Below, one piece after another: positions 1 through 10,621 of a DNA stretch of 33,018 nucleotides. The notes beneath the pieces are model-generated. The model saw only the letters and a program-made list of their open reading frames with translations, was not told where the DNA came from and searched no databases. The position numbers and the translations under genes were made by a program. The stretch lies in the NCBI RefSeq assembly GCF_001039355.2, contig NW_019775395.1:75411-108428 (forward strand), written 5' to 3'. Position 1 is the first letter of the stretch, and every line of letters begins with the position of its first letter. The DNA comes from Lingula anatina (Eukaryota > Brachiopoda > Lingulata > Lingulida > Lingulidae).

Positions 1-210
1 AACCACTTCAACGTTTTAGCTGAGCCCATTGAAGACAGCAATGGTCAACCGAGGGTTCTTTTCGCCGGCGAGGCAACTCACGCTGCATACAATGGGACAA
101 TGCACGGTGCACGCGAGTCTGGTGTACGTGAGGCAACCAGGCTGTTAAGACAGTTTGGAATGGATCCTTCCACTCGAGAACAAGTGATTGCTTTATCAGA
201 GACCCAGTAG
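1..210 (+). CDS. C-terminal exon part of a polyamine oxidase-like flavin amine oxidase (partial, 5' cut by window)
   Basis: The window opens in frame in the last exon of a flavin-containing amine oxidase. The 69 visible residues include GEATHAAYNGTMHGA, the C-terminal FAD-contacting motif typical of polyamine and spermine oxidases, followed by the helix GVREATRLLRQFG. The stop is TAG at 208-210. Enzymes of this family oxidise spermine, spermidine or their acetylated forms with FAD and release hydrogen peroxide; which substrate this one uses cannot be read here. The same segment recurs at 9601-9780 in the complete downstream gene, so this is the upstream member of a tandem pair. The tail after FGMDP ends ALSETQ and differs from the paralogue because of a small indel. 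No peroxisomal SKL-type ending is present. Confidence 0.85.
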   Translation, partial: NHFNVLAEPIEDSNGQPRVLFAGEATHAAYNGTMHGARESGVREATRLLRQFGMDPSTREQVIALSETQ

Positions 211-958
211 TCCAAATCAAGCATATTCAAACCATGAAATAGGTATGCCTCGTCATGTAAATAATAAAATCGGCTGTAAAATGGTCCGATATTTCATGTT
301 GATTTCGGCACTAAATTGAATACGCATACCTGCCTCTAACTGAATAACATTTAAAATATTTTGTCATAGCGGTCCTTCTTTCAGGACAGGGGACTGCATT
401 AATTATATAAGGCCTATAACAATTTTATCAATTACTTTACTATTTTATACACTGAGTTTTTATTATATCAGTTTTACTAATCCCATGTACCAATATATGT
501 CTTTGTTTTTAATTCTATTTTCCTTTTTGAAGCACTTCTTTGACTGTCAAATGTTTCCATGAAACAGAGCAAATGATTATACCTCGGATACTAGCTAAGA
601 AAGCTCAGTCACGGGTAAGGCAACATTTTATACATGTATAATCATTAACTTGCCGTCATATTATACACTGCCCAGGAAACACATAACGTTACATGATAAC
701 GTACCCGTAACATTTTAAAACGCTCTGTGTTTGCTGGATGCGGACTTCTAATAATCAAGAAGCCATTTTAATCAATATTTTGTTTGGATTTAGATCATGA
801 CTTTTGTTTTAATAAAGAAACCGCTGTCAATCTTTGTTCGTATGTTTTTTTTAATATGAGTGGCAGCTCTGATGCATAAGTCTGACGTCACAAATTTGGC
901 ATGACGCGCCATGCCCTTTTATCCACTGAGTATCAACTGTTGTTTTATCCAAACAGTT
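211..958 (+). other. 3' UTR and flank of upstream amine oxidase, duplicated at 9824-10430
   Basis: There is no coding signal. Long stretches match the 3' flank of the downstream paralogue, for example the region after the stop (near 230-265 versus 9822-9860) and the stretch at 841-945 versus 10321-10405. An AATAAA at 811-816 has its counterpart at 10282-10287, so both genes probably end their transcripts near these points. The shared flank shows that the duplication unit extends well past the coding region. Confidence 0.6.
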
Positions 959-965
959 CTTTAAA

Positions 966-1960
966 GACAGTCTCAGCGCGTTTAACCCTTAAAATAGCAC
1001 GAAAATGAATTTTCCTGGAAAACTCACCAATTTCCCCATAATGACCAAGGTATAGCCTATCCAAAACCGTTCAGAAAATGAAGCTACCTAATACCGTTTT
1101 TAAGTTCCATTAAATAATAAAAGACGACTCGTCTTAAATACTCAGCTACCACCTCACAGTACGGCTTCAGAACGCGCAATTTCTCGCTAAGTCTCGCGGT
1201 TTACTATGAATGAAGTACTACGGCTGAGACCCGGATGTTACTATTTGGCGCCAAAACAGCAAACATGGCTCAGACGCGCGTCAAGTCTGAACAGGAGAGC
1301 GACAAAAGGGGGCGAAAGAAAATAGCCACTCCAGTTCGAAAGATACGAAAGAAAATTAGAGACAGACGAAGAAGCACTCAGACTGTGTATGTTGGGAGGG
1401 AGGTGGGGCGGTGGAGGACACTTAAAGCTGAGTTAGGACTCACATACGAGGCAATGGCGAAACTACTCCTCGACACGTGAGTATGCGCTTCACAGGTCTC
1501 AAGTGTGTCTGATTATCATATTATCCTGTTCACAATAAATGACAATATTTGTGCTCATACAAAGTTGGTTACGTGTATAAGAGCGTTTTGGGCTTTACGT
1601 TTTCTGTTTTTGATCGGTACATGTACCGAAAAGATGGACAGGCGGCACTTACATGTCTGACAAGTTTCGCTGTGTAGTCGTGACGTCTATCTCATGCTGA
1701 CTGAAGCCTGCTGTGATTGGTCGTAAGCGTGGGAAAATCGAGGTCGTGACCTTGAGCCGGAAGTACTTCTGGCTGTGCTCCGAAATCATGATAAATAGTT
1801 TTCGTTTTCTAATTCTTTATTCTAGTTGTCTTAACAGGACTTTTGTGACCCAGACTTATTCATATAATAATAAACAATCTCCCAAAACACAAATCTGATC
1901 AAAGTTTTACATAGAACCTGCTTCTATACATTAATCTAACCCACTGAGTTGTCCTTTAAA
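966..1960. other. About 995 bp insertion in the duplicated 3' flank, bounded by CTTTAAA direct repeats
   Basis: Homology between the two amine-oxidase 3' flanks stops near 965 and resumes near 1960, while the downstream flank runs straight through (about 10425-10440). The extra DNA here is bounded by CTTTAAA at 959-965 and 1954-1960, which looks like a 7-base target duplication. No clear terminal inverted repeats are visible. The segment carries a promoter-like GC-rich stretch and one coding exon (1265-1476). A deletion in the downstream copy between short repeats is the alternative. Confidence 0.5.
1265..1476 (+). CDS. Lone first exon of an unrecognised basic protein
   Basis: An ATG in good context (AAACATGG) at 1265 opens a frame of 70 codons that ends in a clean donor, GACAC|GTGAGTATG, at 1476. 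The protein is strongly basic in its first half (RKKIATPVRKIRKKIRDRRR) and then has VGRWRTLKAELGLTYEAMAKLLLD, a small amphipathic segment. I do not recognise the gene. No matching second exon was found before the amine oxidase at 5972, so the exon may be a stranded fragment of a gene duplicated from elsewhere. A frame opening slightly earlier (1235) has no better start. Confidence 0.35.
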
Positions 1961-4673
1961 CTACTATTAAAGATATATTGATACTTCCTTTTTTTAGAAG
2001 CACAATGCAACAATGATAAAACTAGTAAGTTTTTTAACACGATACAGTCAGTAACGCCACTTGTTCTTCCAATTTTCGGCTGGTTCTGCTACCAAGGGGG
2101 ACATCAATGCTTAAAGACCTACTGCTTTCAAAAAAACACAAAATGTTAACTGATTTATTAACAATATATACTACGAACGGCAATTTTTATTTTTTTTTAT
2201 AGTGAGAAAAGGGAGCACTTATAGTGAGAAAATTCTGCTTGTATGACTCTAGTATGTACATGTATCGTCGCAAAAGAGCACAGGGTCACATCTCTGGGTA
2301 ATAAATAGAAGATATTGTACAATCAAAAACTGTCTCTAGGAAAGCAGAAACGCAATACGGGTAATCAAAATACCTAAAGACATACAATGGTAGAGTATTT
2401 ATACACTTTTTTCTAATATTTAAGAGAGACAATTCTCTATTTTAGACTTGAATCCACTTCCTTTCTCTCACCGTAATTGACATTTCATCCAAACGTCTTA
2501 CCCATGAGCCTGTGTGGACGCTGCTAAAAAGACTCGAATGTTACCGATACTTATCGCTGCGTGTTAAAATAATTATACAGACATTAAATATGTAGGACTT
2601 GCGTTTCTGCACAGGCATCAATGTGAAAGGGAATTATAGCAGACAAGAATATATCCTGTAAATGTAGATCTAGGTAGGACAGTTCAACCAAGAAAATGCA
2701 TGTCCAAATAGACATTTCTGAGGGAAATGCATTGCTAGTACTCTCACACCGACGTTTTGAACAATAGGATAATTGCAGTTTTTCACTTACAACAAGTACA
2801 TGTACATACACGTACCTTGTAAAACAGAGGCGTCTTCTTGGCTGTACCAGTATTTTAAAACGCTTCAATGTGATCCAATTACAATGCAATTGTAATTATC
2901 CTATATTGTTCGAACCACCGAATGTGTTCTTGGACGATAAAACGGTTCCTCCAAGGTCAGTTACAACTCGGACACAATGTGTATTTTGTGTCCGAGGTTA
3001 CAAGTGCTCGTCGTTCACTGTACATAACGGTGCATGCGACATACATGTACAAATATTCAGGACAAATATGCAAATAAAATGCCCAACCTCGACAATTACA
3101 GTCTTGTGTGGCGCACACACACACACCTGCCAACACTTTATGTAACGCATGGGCTAGCAGATAGACATTTGTCACACAATTTGGGTTTTGGCGATACAAA
3201 CAATCTGGGAACAATCATAACACTTAGGGTTCTACAATGTAGCTACAAAATTGTTAACTTTAAATTACAGGTATCGGTATACTGTGTACAATGTATACTG
3301 TCATTTACATTTGATTAAATCTAGGATAGAAGATATTATGTTTCCGGCCCTAGATTATATGTGCACAAAGGATGCAGGAAGTCTCATGATCGACAACACC
3401 ATCTGTGATTGCGTTATATAATACTAAATTGATATGATCTTGATGACACGACACGCCGCCATTTAAAGTATCACCAGCTTGTACATGTAGGCCTACAGTG
3501 TATCAGAACGGCACTTTTGTTTAAGAGACAATGTCACTAAAGCACGACATCTGCTGTTGTCCTATATCCCTGATGTCCGATGTGTCAGAAACGTGTATTG
3601 AAGGAGATTAATCCCTAGTACAGGTTTTAGGGGTCGGTATTACTTCCTACCCAGGTTCTGCATTAAAAAAAAACTTGACACTGGAGCATGGGAAAGGAAA
3701 TACAACAACAGGAGGTTGAAGTGTTTTCAGTTATTTTTACTCCATCTCTCTCTTCTTCCCACAACTTCAGTTAAGTCTCTCTTAAATACAAAATCTGCAC
3801 ATGAGGGCTAAATTCTCTAACTGAACATAATTTGATCAAATGTAAGGTGCACATATACTGATTGGACAAAGATAAGGGTATAATCAGACATTAAGTCATT
3901 AAAAATTTCAAGACATAATCTGGGCTGGAAGTCACGAGGTACTTATAACGAACCTTGACATGGTGATTATGGATTAACACGTTTTAAAACAAGAAATGAC
4001 AAAAACTCCCCCGCACTAACTTTACACGTGCTGCTTCCCTCTGCTGCCATGCTCTCTTTTGCACTTTGCGCATGCGTAATAAGCTATTAATGACCTGTTT
4101 AAAGCACTGCTGAAACTACAGGATATTACAGGCAGATTGTTGAAGGCGGTGACACGCACATTTATTGGACCTTCCAGGGAGGCACAATAGCCATTGGAGG
4201 CGGGCACAGAAACAGGAGCAAAGGTATGATTTATTACTGTGAATGTTACTCGGTTAAATATTCTAAAACATACAGACAAATATTAAGTAACATAGAGCAT
4301 AATTTTCAACATATTTGTTTTAAACATATATGCATTGCTGGGCGTTTCTAACTCTCCACTAGATGGTGTTCTTCCTGTAACTGTTACAAAATTGTAAAAG
4401 AGCCTCTGTGGAATTTGAGATTATTAAGCAGAATTTGATCCTCACCAGATCCTGACCCTTGCTTTTCCCAGCGTGTGCGATTTTACACTTACATATTGTA
4501 GGTGTTGATCGTCCTTGGTGATTAGTCGCCCTTCACTGGACTATTCATGTACAATGTACATGTACGTTACGGTTATTCACAAGAACTTCAAATGGTAGCT
4601 AGTTTGATTTTGCGAAGAATCAACCGGAGCGGAAACATTTTTATCAACATGTAAAGACTTTGATATATGCTTG
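1961..4673. other. Gene-free stretch; end of the duplicated flank, then unassigned DNA
   Basis: From 1961 to about 2165 the sequence matches 10438-10612, the outer end of the amine-oxidase segmental duplication. Beyond that I see no exon with convincing splice sites or a protein I recognise. Small direct repeats (TTATAGTGAGAAAA at about 2199 and 2219) and several TACATGTA palindromes occur. Open frames here are short and low in coding character. Confidence 0.4.
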
Positions 4674-4957
4674 CCCGCACGAAAACGAAGTAGATACTCC
4701 AGCGCAGTAGACTACTGCAATCATACTGCAAACATGCTTCAAATCTGCTTCGATGTGAGAGCTAATTAGCATATTTGAAACATGCTTCCATCATGCTGCT
4801 AATCTACTGCATTAATGCTCCTCCTCTGTACAACCCTATGTAATTTTTGAAGTAGAATTGCAGTAGGCTATACTGCATTTCTACTGCAAATATGCTCCAC
4901 ACCACTACTGCGTTAATGCTTCTTTGCTACTTCGATACTACTGCATTTTCTTGCGGG
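4674..4957. mobile_element. Foldback MITE with CCCGCA(A/C)GAAAA termini and CTACTGCA subrepeats
   Basis: The left end CCCGCACGAAAACGAAGTAG is mirrored by the right end CTACTTCGATACTACTGCAT followed by TTTCTTGCGGG. Inside, variants of CTACTGCA and of ATGCTTC recur on both strands about every 20-40 bases, so the whole element can fold on itself. No coding frame is present, which suits a non-autonomous element. A clear target-site duplication is not visible, so the superfamily is not assigned. Confidence 0.6.
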
Positions 4958-5464
4958 TGGAGGCAAATATTGGATTGAAACAATTTCACGTAATTTATTT
5001 TTGCCCTGGCATTCAAAGTATTTAAAGGTTAAAAATAATTGTCACGCCAATACGATTTTTTTTATTTTATAATTGTGTCATCACTGTAATTGCCAATTTA
5101 TTCAGTCAATAACCAGTTATGGTATGTGAAGTGCCCACCGGTGCGCTTAAAGCGTGCTTACTGGTAGTCTTGAAAGACAGTACATCCTGATATATGAGCA
5201 TAAAAATGTAGATATGCAATCTAGAATGTAGATTTTCAACAACTGTCACACTTTGCCGGGAGTAGATTAGGATTATTTGTTCCACAAAAAGGTGAACATT
5301 GAAAATATGCCCGCTTGTATGGTCCAGCATCTTGTAGGACAAGCTTCCCGACGGAACCAGCAATGTATTTTCGTAAGTGACAAACACTGGATACAATTTA
5401 CATTTGACTACAAGGATTATTTGCTTTTCAATAAATTGCATTTTAGTTGGTCCAAACGCGCTTA

Positions 5465-5468
<4 letters not shown>

Positions 5469-5495
<27 letters not shown>
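5469..5495. repeat. (GA)n microsatellite
   Basis: About 13 GA dinucleotides run directly into the MITE fragment that starts at 5500. Confidence 0.95.
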
Positions 5496-5499
5496 TCTT

Positions 5500-5583
5500 C
5501 AGGGGTCGGGTGGGGGCGAAAGAGGATGGGCCAAAAAAGATAATTTAAAAGACTGTCATAAAATACCTCTGAATCCGCCCCCG
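5500..5583. mobile_element. Shortened relative of the MITE at 8324-8492
   Basis: The stretch AAAAGATAATTTAAAAGACT and the following TCATAAAATACCTCTGAATCCGCCC (split here for length) closely match 8444-8489 in the second intron of the amine oxidase. The left end CAGGGG and right end CCGCCCCCG resemble the CAGGGGCGGAT termini of that element, but most of the left half is missing or altered. No coding content is present. Confidence 0.55.
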
Positions 5584-5805
5584 CTTTTGTACAATTATGA
5601 GCAACTCATCGGAAAAAGACCTGTTTTTTTTTTTTTTTCGGTTACCTAGATATCATTACGACATATATACATCCAGCACAAGACTTCGCATATGCTGCAT
5701 CTGTATTTCCTATTTTACGATTTTTAATAGAAGTACTAACCTATGAAGTGGCTTATATACATGGTCTGAATGTGAAAAGTATGAGATACAGTATAGACTA
5801 ATTCC

Positions 5806-5831
5806 AACAAGGAGTTGTACAACTCCTTGTT
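5806..5831. promoter_or_regulatory. Perfect 26-base palindrome upstream of the complete amine oxidase
   Basis: AACAAGGAGTTGT is followed immediately by its exact reverse complement, ACAACTCCTTGTT. It lies about 140 bases before the start codon at 5972 in the expected promoter or 5' UTR region, and a TTATATAC box lies about 55 bases upstream at roughly 5752. It could be a dimeric protein site or an RNA hairpin in the leader. The regulatory role is inferred from position only. Confidence 0.35.
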
Positions 5832-5971
5832 TCCAGCCAATTTAACAGAATACAATATGTAGCTGGTTAAGGGTTTTACTGCTGATATCTTTGCTCAGGT
5901 TAGGTAGACCAATTAACTCTTCAAGCGGAACTGACTAGACATTAGACAACGTACAAGTTGTTAGTGCCACC

Positions 5972-8900
5972 ATGTCATCAGATAAAACCTCGGACAAATT
6001 TTATGGCGTGGTCATCATTGGGGCAGGAATCGCTGGACTTAGTGTGGCGGAGACCTTTACAGCAGCGGGCTTTGAGGACTTCATAATTCTGGAAGCTAGT
6101 GACAGGTACATATAAGATCCTTGGGCTTAACAACTTCCTTTCTAACTTCTTTCTTACTTATACCTATTACTTTCCTTATTGTTGCAGTAGTGTGTTGTTT
6201 TTACTAAAAAAGTATCGAGAACCTGCCGGCAAAATAAATAACTGATCTTAGAAACATGAACTGTCTCCCAAATTCCAGCCCATAAGATTTTATTCAACGC
6301 TGAAGACATCCTAACACAATGTCGTGTATGTTATACGCATTGAAAGTGTGAGACAGTCTACAGCTGATGTACCTGAAAGGCCCCATTCAGAATAGGGAAC
6401 TAACTAGTCCGAGCGTCAAATATGGCGACCCACGATACAAAATTTGCCGTCCAATCCGCTAATAGACACTGAATAGTGGGTCGGCCATATTTGACCCTTG
6501 GACTAATTAGTCCCCTATTCTGAACGGGGCCAAATACTGTCGTCTGCAAATTGAAACCGAATTGGGACGCAGGTTAAAACCAATGCGGTTTATAAGATAT
6601 ATGATTCGACTGACGTTCAACGATGCTTCCAAAGTAGAAAAATCCCATACTTTATACGTTGTTAAGTATAAACGTAACGCTGTAACGAACATGACGGTCC
6701 GTGTAACAGAAAGTACGCCCTCCATTTAGTAATAATTGTTAGGGTTAGCCTGACCTTAGTGGGTCAAAATCTAGGGCAAGGTTTACGTATACAAATGAAG
6801 AGGTAACGGACTGTCTATCATGGGGGACTCTGTCACGTTACACCGAAAAAAAAACTTAGTTTGGAATTTAGACTGGGTTCCTATAAACCTATTGTACTAG
6901 CAGGATGGATCTAACTCCGAGGGGATTCTCGCTAAATTGCGATCAACTTAAGCGGCTTAAATGTCTGTCACGCCCACTGAAGCTGGGGGTTATTAACTTT
7001 CGTGCACGCTTAAACTAAATGCAATTTAGCGAGAAACCCCTCGTCGATAGATGAATCCTGCTAGTACGGTAGGGTATGGGAATGGTCCCTTAAAAAGTCC
7101 CGTCTTGAAATCTAGTCGCTTGAGACCAGGTAATGACCTAATATAAGTTTTAATTTCTAAAGGTTGGGCATTCTGATTCATAATGGAAATTTGCTTAAAA
7201 GGAGGGACGCTTTTAAAACGTCCAGCAGCAAATTAACAGATTTTTTGTTCTATACGTATGCACGAGCTTTGTCAGTGTACTCGTTGCTGACTGAAACCCG
7301 GCCAGTACAGTCAATATTTCCTATTTTCTTAAAATCTAAGACGGGGCAGGCAATATAACCACGGTAAGGTAGCAAAGTAAGAGCCGTAAGTAACGAATAA
7401 CTGAACGGGGTACAAATTATGTAGATTTTGCATGCTCGATTATTTCGCGTTGTTGTTAACTTTGCTTTCTCTTTCTATCAATCCGTTAATAAGTCCAAGT
7501 CCTACGACGGATTTTAAGTAAAAATAAATAAAAGAAATACACGCGGAAGTTGGCAGAAAAACTTTCTCTAATTGTTCTTTATATGGAGCGGTAACAGCAC
7601 GTATCTACATCTACATCAAGACTTAATAGTCATTTGAAGTTGAAAGAAACGTTGTGGAATCAAACAGTATAAGAAACGATGGATACCATGGGCCACGAGT
7701 CAAATCAAACAGTGGAAAAAAAACTTGCGTGCCCTATACAAACCATCTGAGGCGCCATCTCTTTCTCTCCCTCTCTCTCTCTCTCGCTATCGAGAGGCGA
7801 CATCTTATCTTTCTCTCTTATCAGCCGCCCCTTTTCTATCTCTCTCTCTCTCTCTCTCTCGAAAGATAAATATTAGCACTGATATCTTGTGGAAGGGACT
7901 TGTGGATGTTCTTTTTCACCCATCCTCGAGAGAGAGAGAGAGAGAGAGAAGCAGGCGTATTATTTAATCAGTGGAAATATAACTTTATTCCAATGATGAT
8001 CTCTCAACAGGATTGGCGGCAGGTGTCATACTGAAGACTTCGGAGGCTCATTTGTAGAACTTGGTGCCAACTGGATCCATGGCACCACTTCAGAGAACTC
8101 CATCATGGTGCTGGCAGAAGAGAATGATTTGGCCAATAAACAAGAGCTGATGAACTGGTGACTACTTATGTTTTTTAATATTAGCGCTGGCATGGCGGAT
8201 AAATGTTGATGTCAAGATATTTGTAAAGAACTTGTGGATGTTCCCCTTCACCAATCCCTCTTGACTTTCTGTAAAGGTTTTCCTCATGCGTTCGGTAGAG
8301 GCTTCCAAATAAATCACTAATTGCAGGGGCGGATTGAGGCCGCCTTCTGGGTCTTCCGGAAGACGGCCAGGTTTTTAAGTTTACATTGACGGGTATATAA
8401 TTTTTTTCTGTCGGAAGACGGTCAAAAATGGGGGATGGACTAACAAAGATAATTCGGAAGACTGTCAGAAAATATCTCTGGATCCGCCCCTGAATTGTAC
8501 ATTTCCAAAAGCATCTTATGTAGGTGGAACAGATGATTGGTTAATGTCATCAGTATTTCATAACTGTAAGTTTTCAGCTCCATTTTAAAGTTGTGTTGGT
8601 AACTTCACTAAATCTGACATTTTTGCAGGTCCAAAGGATGTTTTTACAAGAGTGATGGTCGCAAAATTGATGAGGATCTTGGTGCCAAGGTCTGGGACTT
8701 CTGTATGGAGATAGATGCAGAGGCCCAAAGAATGCACTGCTGTCTTAGTAAACAAGACAAAACCATTTATACCGTGGAAGATTTTTATGTCGACAGATTA
8801 CCAGAATTCCTCGAGAAATTCTCCATGTCTGACCGAGATGATGCTACGGCCATTTTCAATTCGTTTTTTAATTACCAAAGACTAAATTTCGGTTGGGATA

Positions 8901-9823
8901 TTGCCAAGGTACCCTTCGAATCATACATAAAGTACAAAGATATAGACGGCGGGGATGCTTTCATGCCAAAGGGTGCAAGGTCCTTGATAAGTGCCATTGC
9001 ATCTCGCTTTCGAAGTAAAGAGCGGATAAAAGTCGGCGTGGAAGTGGTCACTGTCAACTGGGAAGACGGTGGAGTTAAAATCAGGTGCTCTAGTGGTGAC
9101 ACCTATCGGGCAAAATGTGCTGTCGTCACGGTGTCGCTAGGATACTTGAAGAAACACCACCAGACTTTTTTTTATCCACCTGTTTCACATGAAAAATACC
9201 TTGCGATAGATAGAATAGCGTTTGGTGTTGTTAATAAAATATTCCTCGAGTACGATCCACCGTTTTGGTCAAAAGACACTCCGTTAGACAGTGTAAGGCT
9301 CGCTTGGGACAACAAAGAACTTGTCATCACAGACCATAAATCACAGTGGTTCAAGAGAATATTTTGCATTGACGCTGTACGGTTCAACCCCAACTGCCTT
9401 TGTGTGTGGATTTCATGCCACGAAGGCCTCCATGTGGAGACCGTTCCCGATGAAGAAATCTCGGAGACCTGCACCATGGTGCTGCGCCAGTTCCTGGGTG
9501 ATCCTACCATCCCTTACCCGTGCAAAGTCATCCGGTCCACCTGGGGCACCAACAAGTACACCTTGGGGTCATATTCATGCATGGGATTGCGGTCAGATGC
9601 CAGCCACTTTAACATTTTGGCTGAGCCCTTAAAAGATAGCAATGGTCAACTGAGGGTTCTTTTTGCCGGCGAGGCCACCCACGCTGCATTCAATGGGACA
9701 ATGCACGGTGCACGCGAGTCTGGTGTACGTGAGGCAACCAGGCTGTTAAGACAGTTTGGAACGGATCCGAGAAAAAGTGAATGCTTTATCAGAGACCTAG
9801 TAGTTCTAAATGAAGTATATTAA
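5972..9823 (+). CDS. Polyamine oxidase-like flavin amine oxidase, complete, three coding exons
   Basis: Coding exons are 5972-6105, 8011-8157 and 8629-9823, joined in phase (2, 2) to give 491 residues, close to the usual length for this family. The start has a strong context (GCCACCATG). The protein begins with a Rossmann FAD motif GAGIAGL (17-23) with the ribose-binding acid in ILEAS (E41), then IGGR (46-49) and GANWIHG (63-69), and ends with GEATHAAFNGTMHGA (from 441). Family members oxidise polyamines with FAD and produce hydrogen peroxide and an aldehyde; spermine versus N1-acetyl-polyamine preference is undetermined. No signal peptide or peroxisomal tail is visible, so a cytosolic enzyme is likely. 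It is the downstream member of a tandem pair with the fragment at 1-210. After FGTDP the frame is shifted relative to that paralogue, which gives a different tail (RKSECFIRDLVVLNEVY) that reads through the old stop position. AATAAA follows at 10282. Confidence 0.88.
6379..6531. mobile_element. 153-bp foldback MITE with GGCCCC ends
   Basis: The outer roughly 48 bases at each end are inverted copies: left GGCCCCATTCAGAATAGGGA and right TCCCCTATTCTGAACGGGGC plus C. The pairing continues inward through CTAGTCC and CAAATATGGC against GCCATATTTG. The element could form one long hairpin. The flanks show only AAA on both sides, so the target duplication is uncertain. Confidence 0.75.
6894..7067. mobile_element. 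174-bp foldback MITE with GTACTAGCAGGAT ends
   Basis: The left end GTACTAGCAGGATGGATCTA is mirrored at the right by ATGAATCCTGCTAGTAC. The match continues inward, with CGAGGGGATTCTCGCTAAAT against ATTTAGCGAGAAACCCCTCG. About 45 bases pair at each end. There is no open frame, and the family is not named. Confidence 0.75.
7758..7860. repeat. Two (CT)n tracts
   Basis: CT-rich tracts lie at about 7758-7785 and 7839-7860, separated by the short repeated motif ATCTTTCTCTC and CGAGAGG. They sit in intron 1, 150-250 bases before the exon 2 acceptor. Confidence 0.9.
7927..7949. repeat. (GA)n tract complementary to the upstream CT tracts
   Basis: About 11 GA units lie 66 bases after a CT tract of similar length in the same intron. 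In the transcript the two could pair as a long CU/GA stem just before the exon 2 acceptor. Confidence 0.9.
8324..8492. mobile_element. 169-bp MITE with CAGGGGCGGAT termini
   Basis: The left end CAGGGGCGGATTGAGG and the right end CTGGATCCGCCCCTG are inverted copies, and AATTG directly flanks both ends, which suggests a 5-base target duplication. An internal motif, CTTCCGGAAGACGG, recurs as GTCGGAAGACGG. CAGNG ends are typical of hAT-type non-autonomous elements. It sits in intron 2 of the amine oxidase. Confidence 0.7.
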
Positions 9824-10621
9824 AACCATGAAATAGGTATGCCTCGTCATGTAAGTAATAACATCGGCTGTAAAATGTTCCGTTGTTTTGACCACTCTAC
9901 ATGGTCCGCTAGTTCATGTTCATTTCGGCACTAAATTAAAAACGCAGACCTGCTTCTGATTGAATAACATGTTTTAAGACATTTTGTCATAGTGGTCCTT
10001 CTTTCCTTATCAGAAGTCAGGGAACTGCATTATATAAGGTCTACAACAATTTTATCAATTATATTTTACTATTTTATACCCAGAGTTTTAATTATATCAG
10101 TTTTACTGATTCCATGTACCAATATATGGCTTTGTTTTAAATTATATTGTCCTTTTCGAAGCACTTCTTTGGCTGTCTGTCAAATGTTTCCATGAAACAG
10201 TGCTGACTTCGAATAACCGAGGAGCAATTTTAATCAATATTCTGTTTGGGTTTTACTAATGGTATAAATGACTTTTATTTTAATAAAGAAACTGATGTAA
10301 ATGTATGTTCTTAGGATTTCGAATATGAGTGTCTGTTCTGATGCATAAGGTTGACGTCAAAATTTTAATATAACGCGTCATGCCCTTTTATCCACTGAGT
10401 ATCAACTATAGTATCATCCTATTAGTTCTTAAATCTACAATTAAAGGTATATTGATACTTCTTTTTCTAGAAGCACAATGCAACAAAAATGAAACTCGTA
10501 ACTATTTTACACGATACAGTCAATAACGCCACTTGTTCTTCCAACTTTCGGCTGGTTGTGCTACCAGGGGGCTTTCTAAAAAACACAAAATTAATGTTAA
10601 CTGATTTATTAACAATATGCT
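9824..10621 (+). other. 3' UTR and flank of the complete amine oxidase
   Basis: No coding content is present. It aligns with 211-958 and then 1961-2165 of the upstream copy, without the roughly 995-bp insertion. The likely poly(A) signal is AATAAA at 10282-10287. The alignment ends at about 10620, where a dispersed repeat begins, which marks one edge of the segmental duplication. Confidence 0.6.

Larger units (their letters stand above)
6106..8010 (+). other. Intron 1 of the amine oxidase, rich in MITEs and CT/GA tracts
   Basis: The donor is AG|GTACAT and the acceptor is CTCTCAACAG. The intron is 1905 bases, far longer than the second (471 bases), and carries two foldback elements (6379-6531, 6894-7067) and the CT and GA tracts near its 3' end. 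No coding exon was seen in it. Confidence 0.75.

Noticed and set aside
4067-4076. TGCGCATGCG as an NRF1-type promoter site
   Set aside because: It matches the core, but no transcription start, CpG-rich context or gene follows it.
7654-7967. Leu/Ser-rich frames near the CT tracts
   Set aside because: They are produced by the CT and GA repeats in intron 1.
9172-9510. Minus-strand and alternate plus-strand frames within the amine oxidase
   Set aside because: They are shadows of the third exon, and the plus-strand frame carries the FAD-oxidase motifs.
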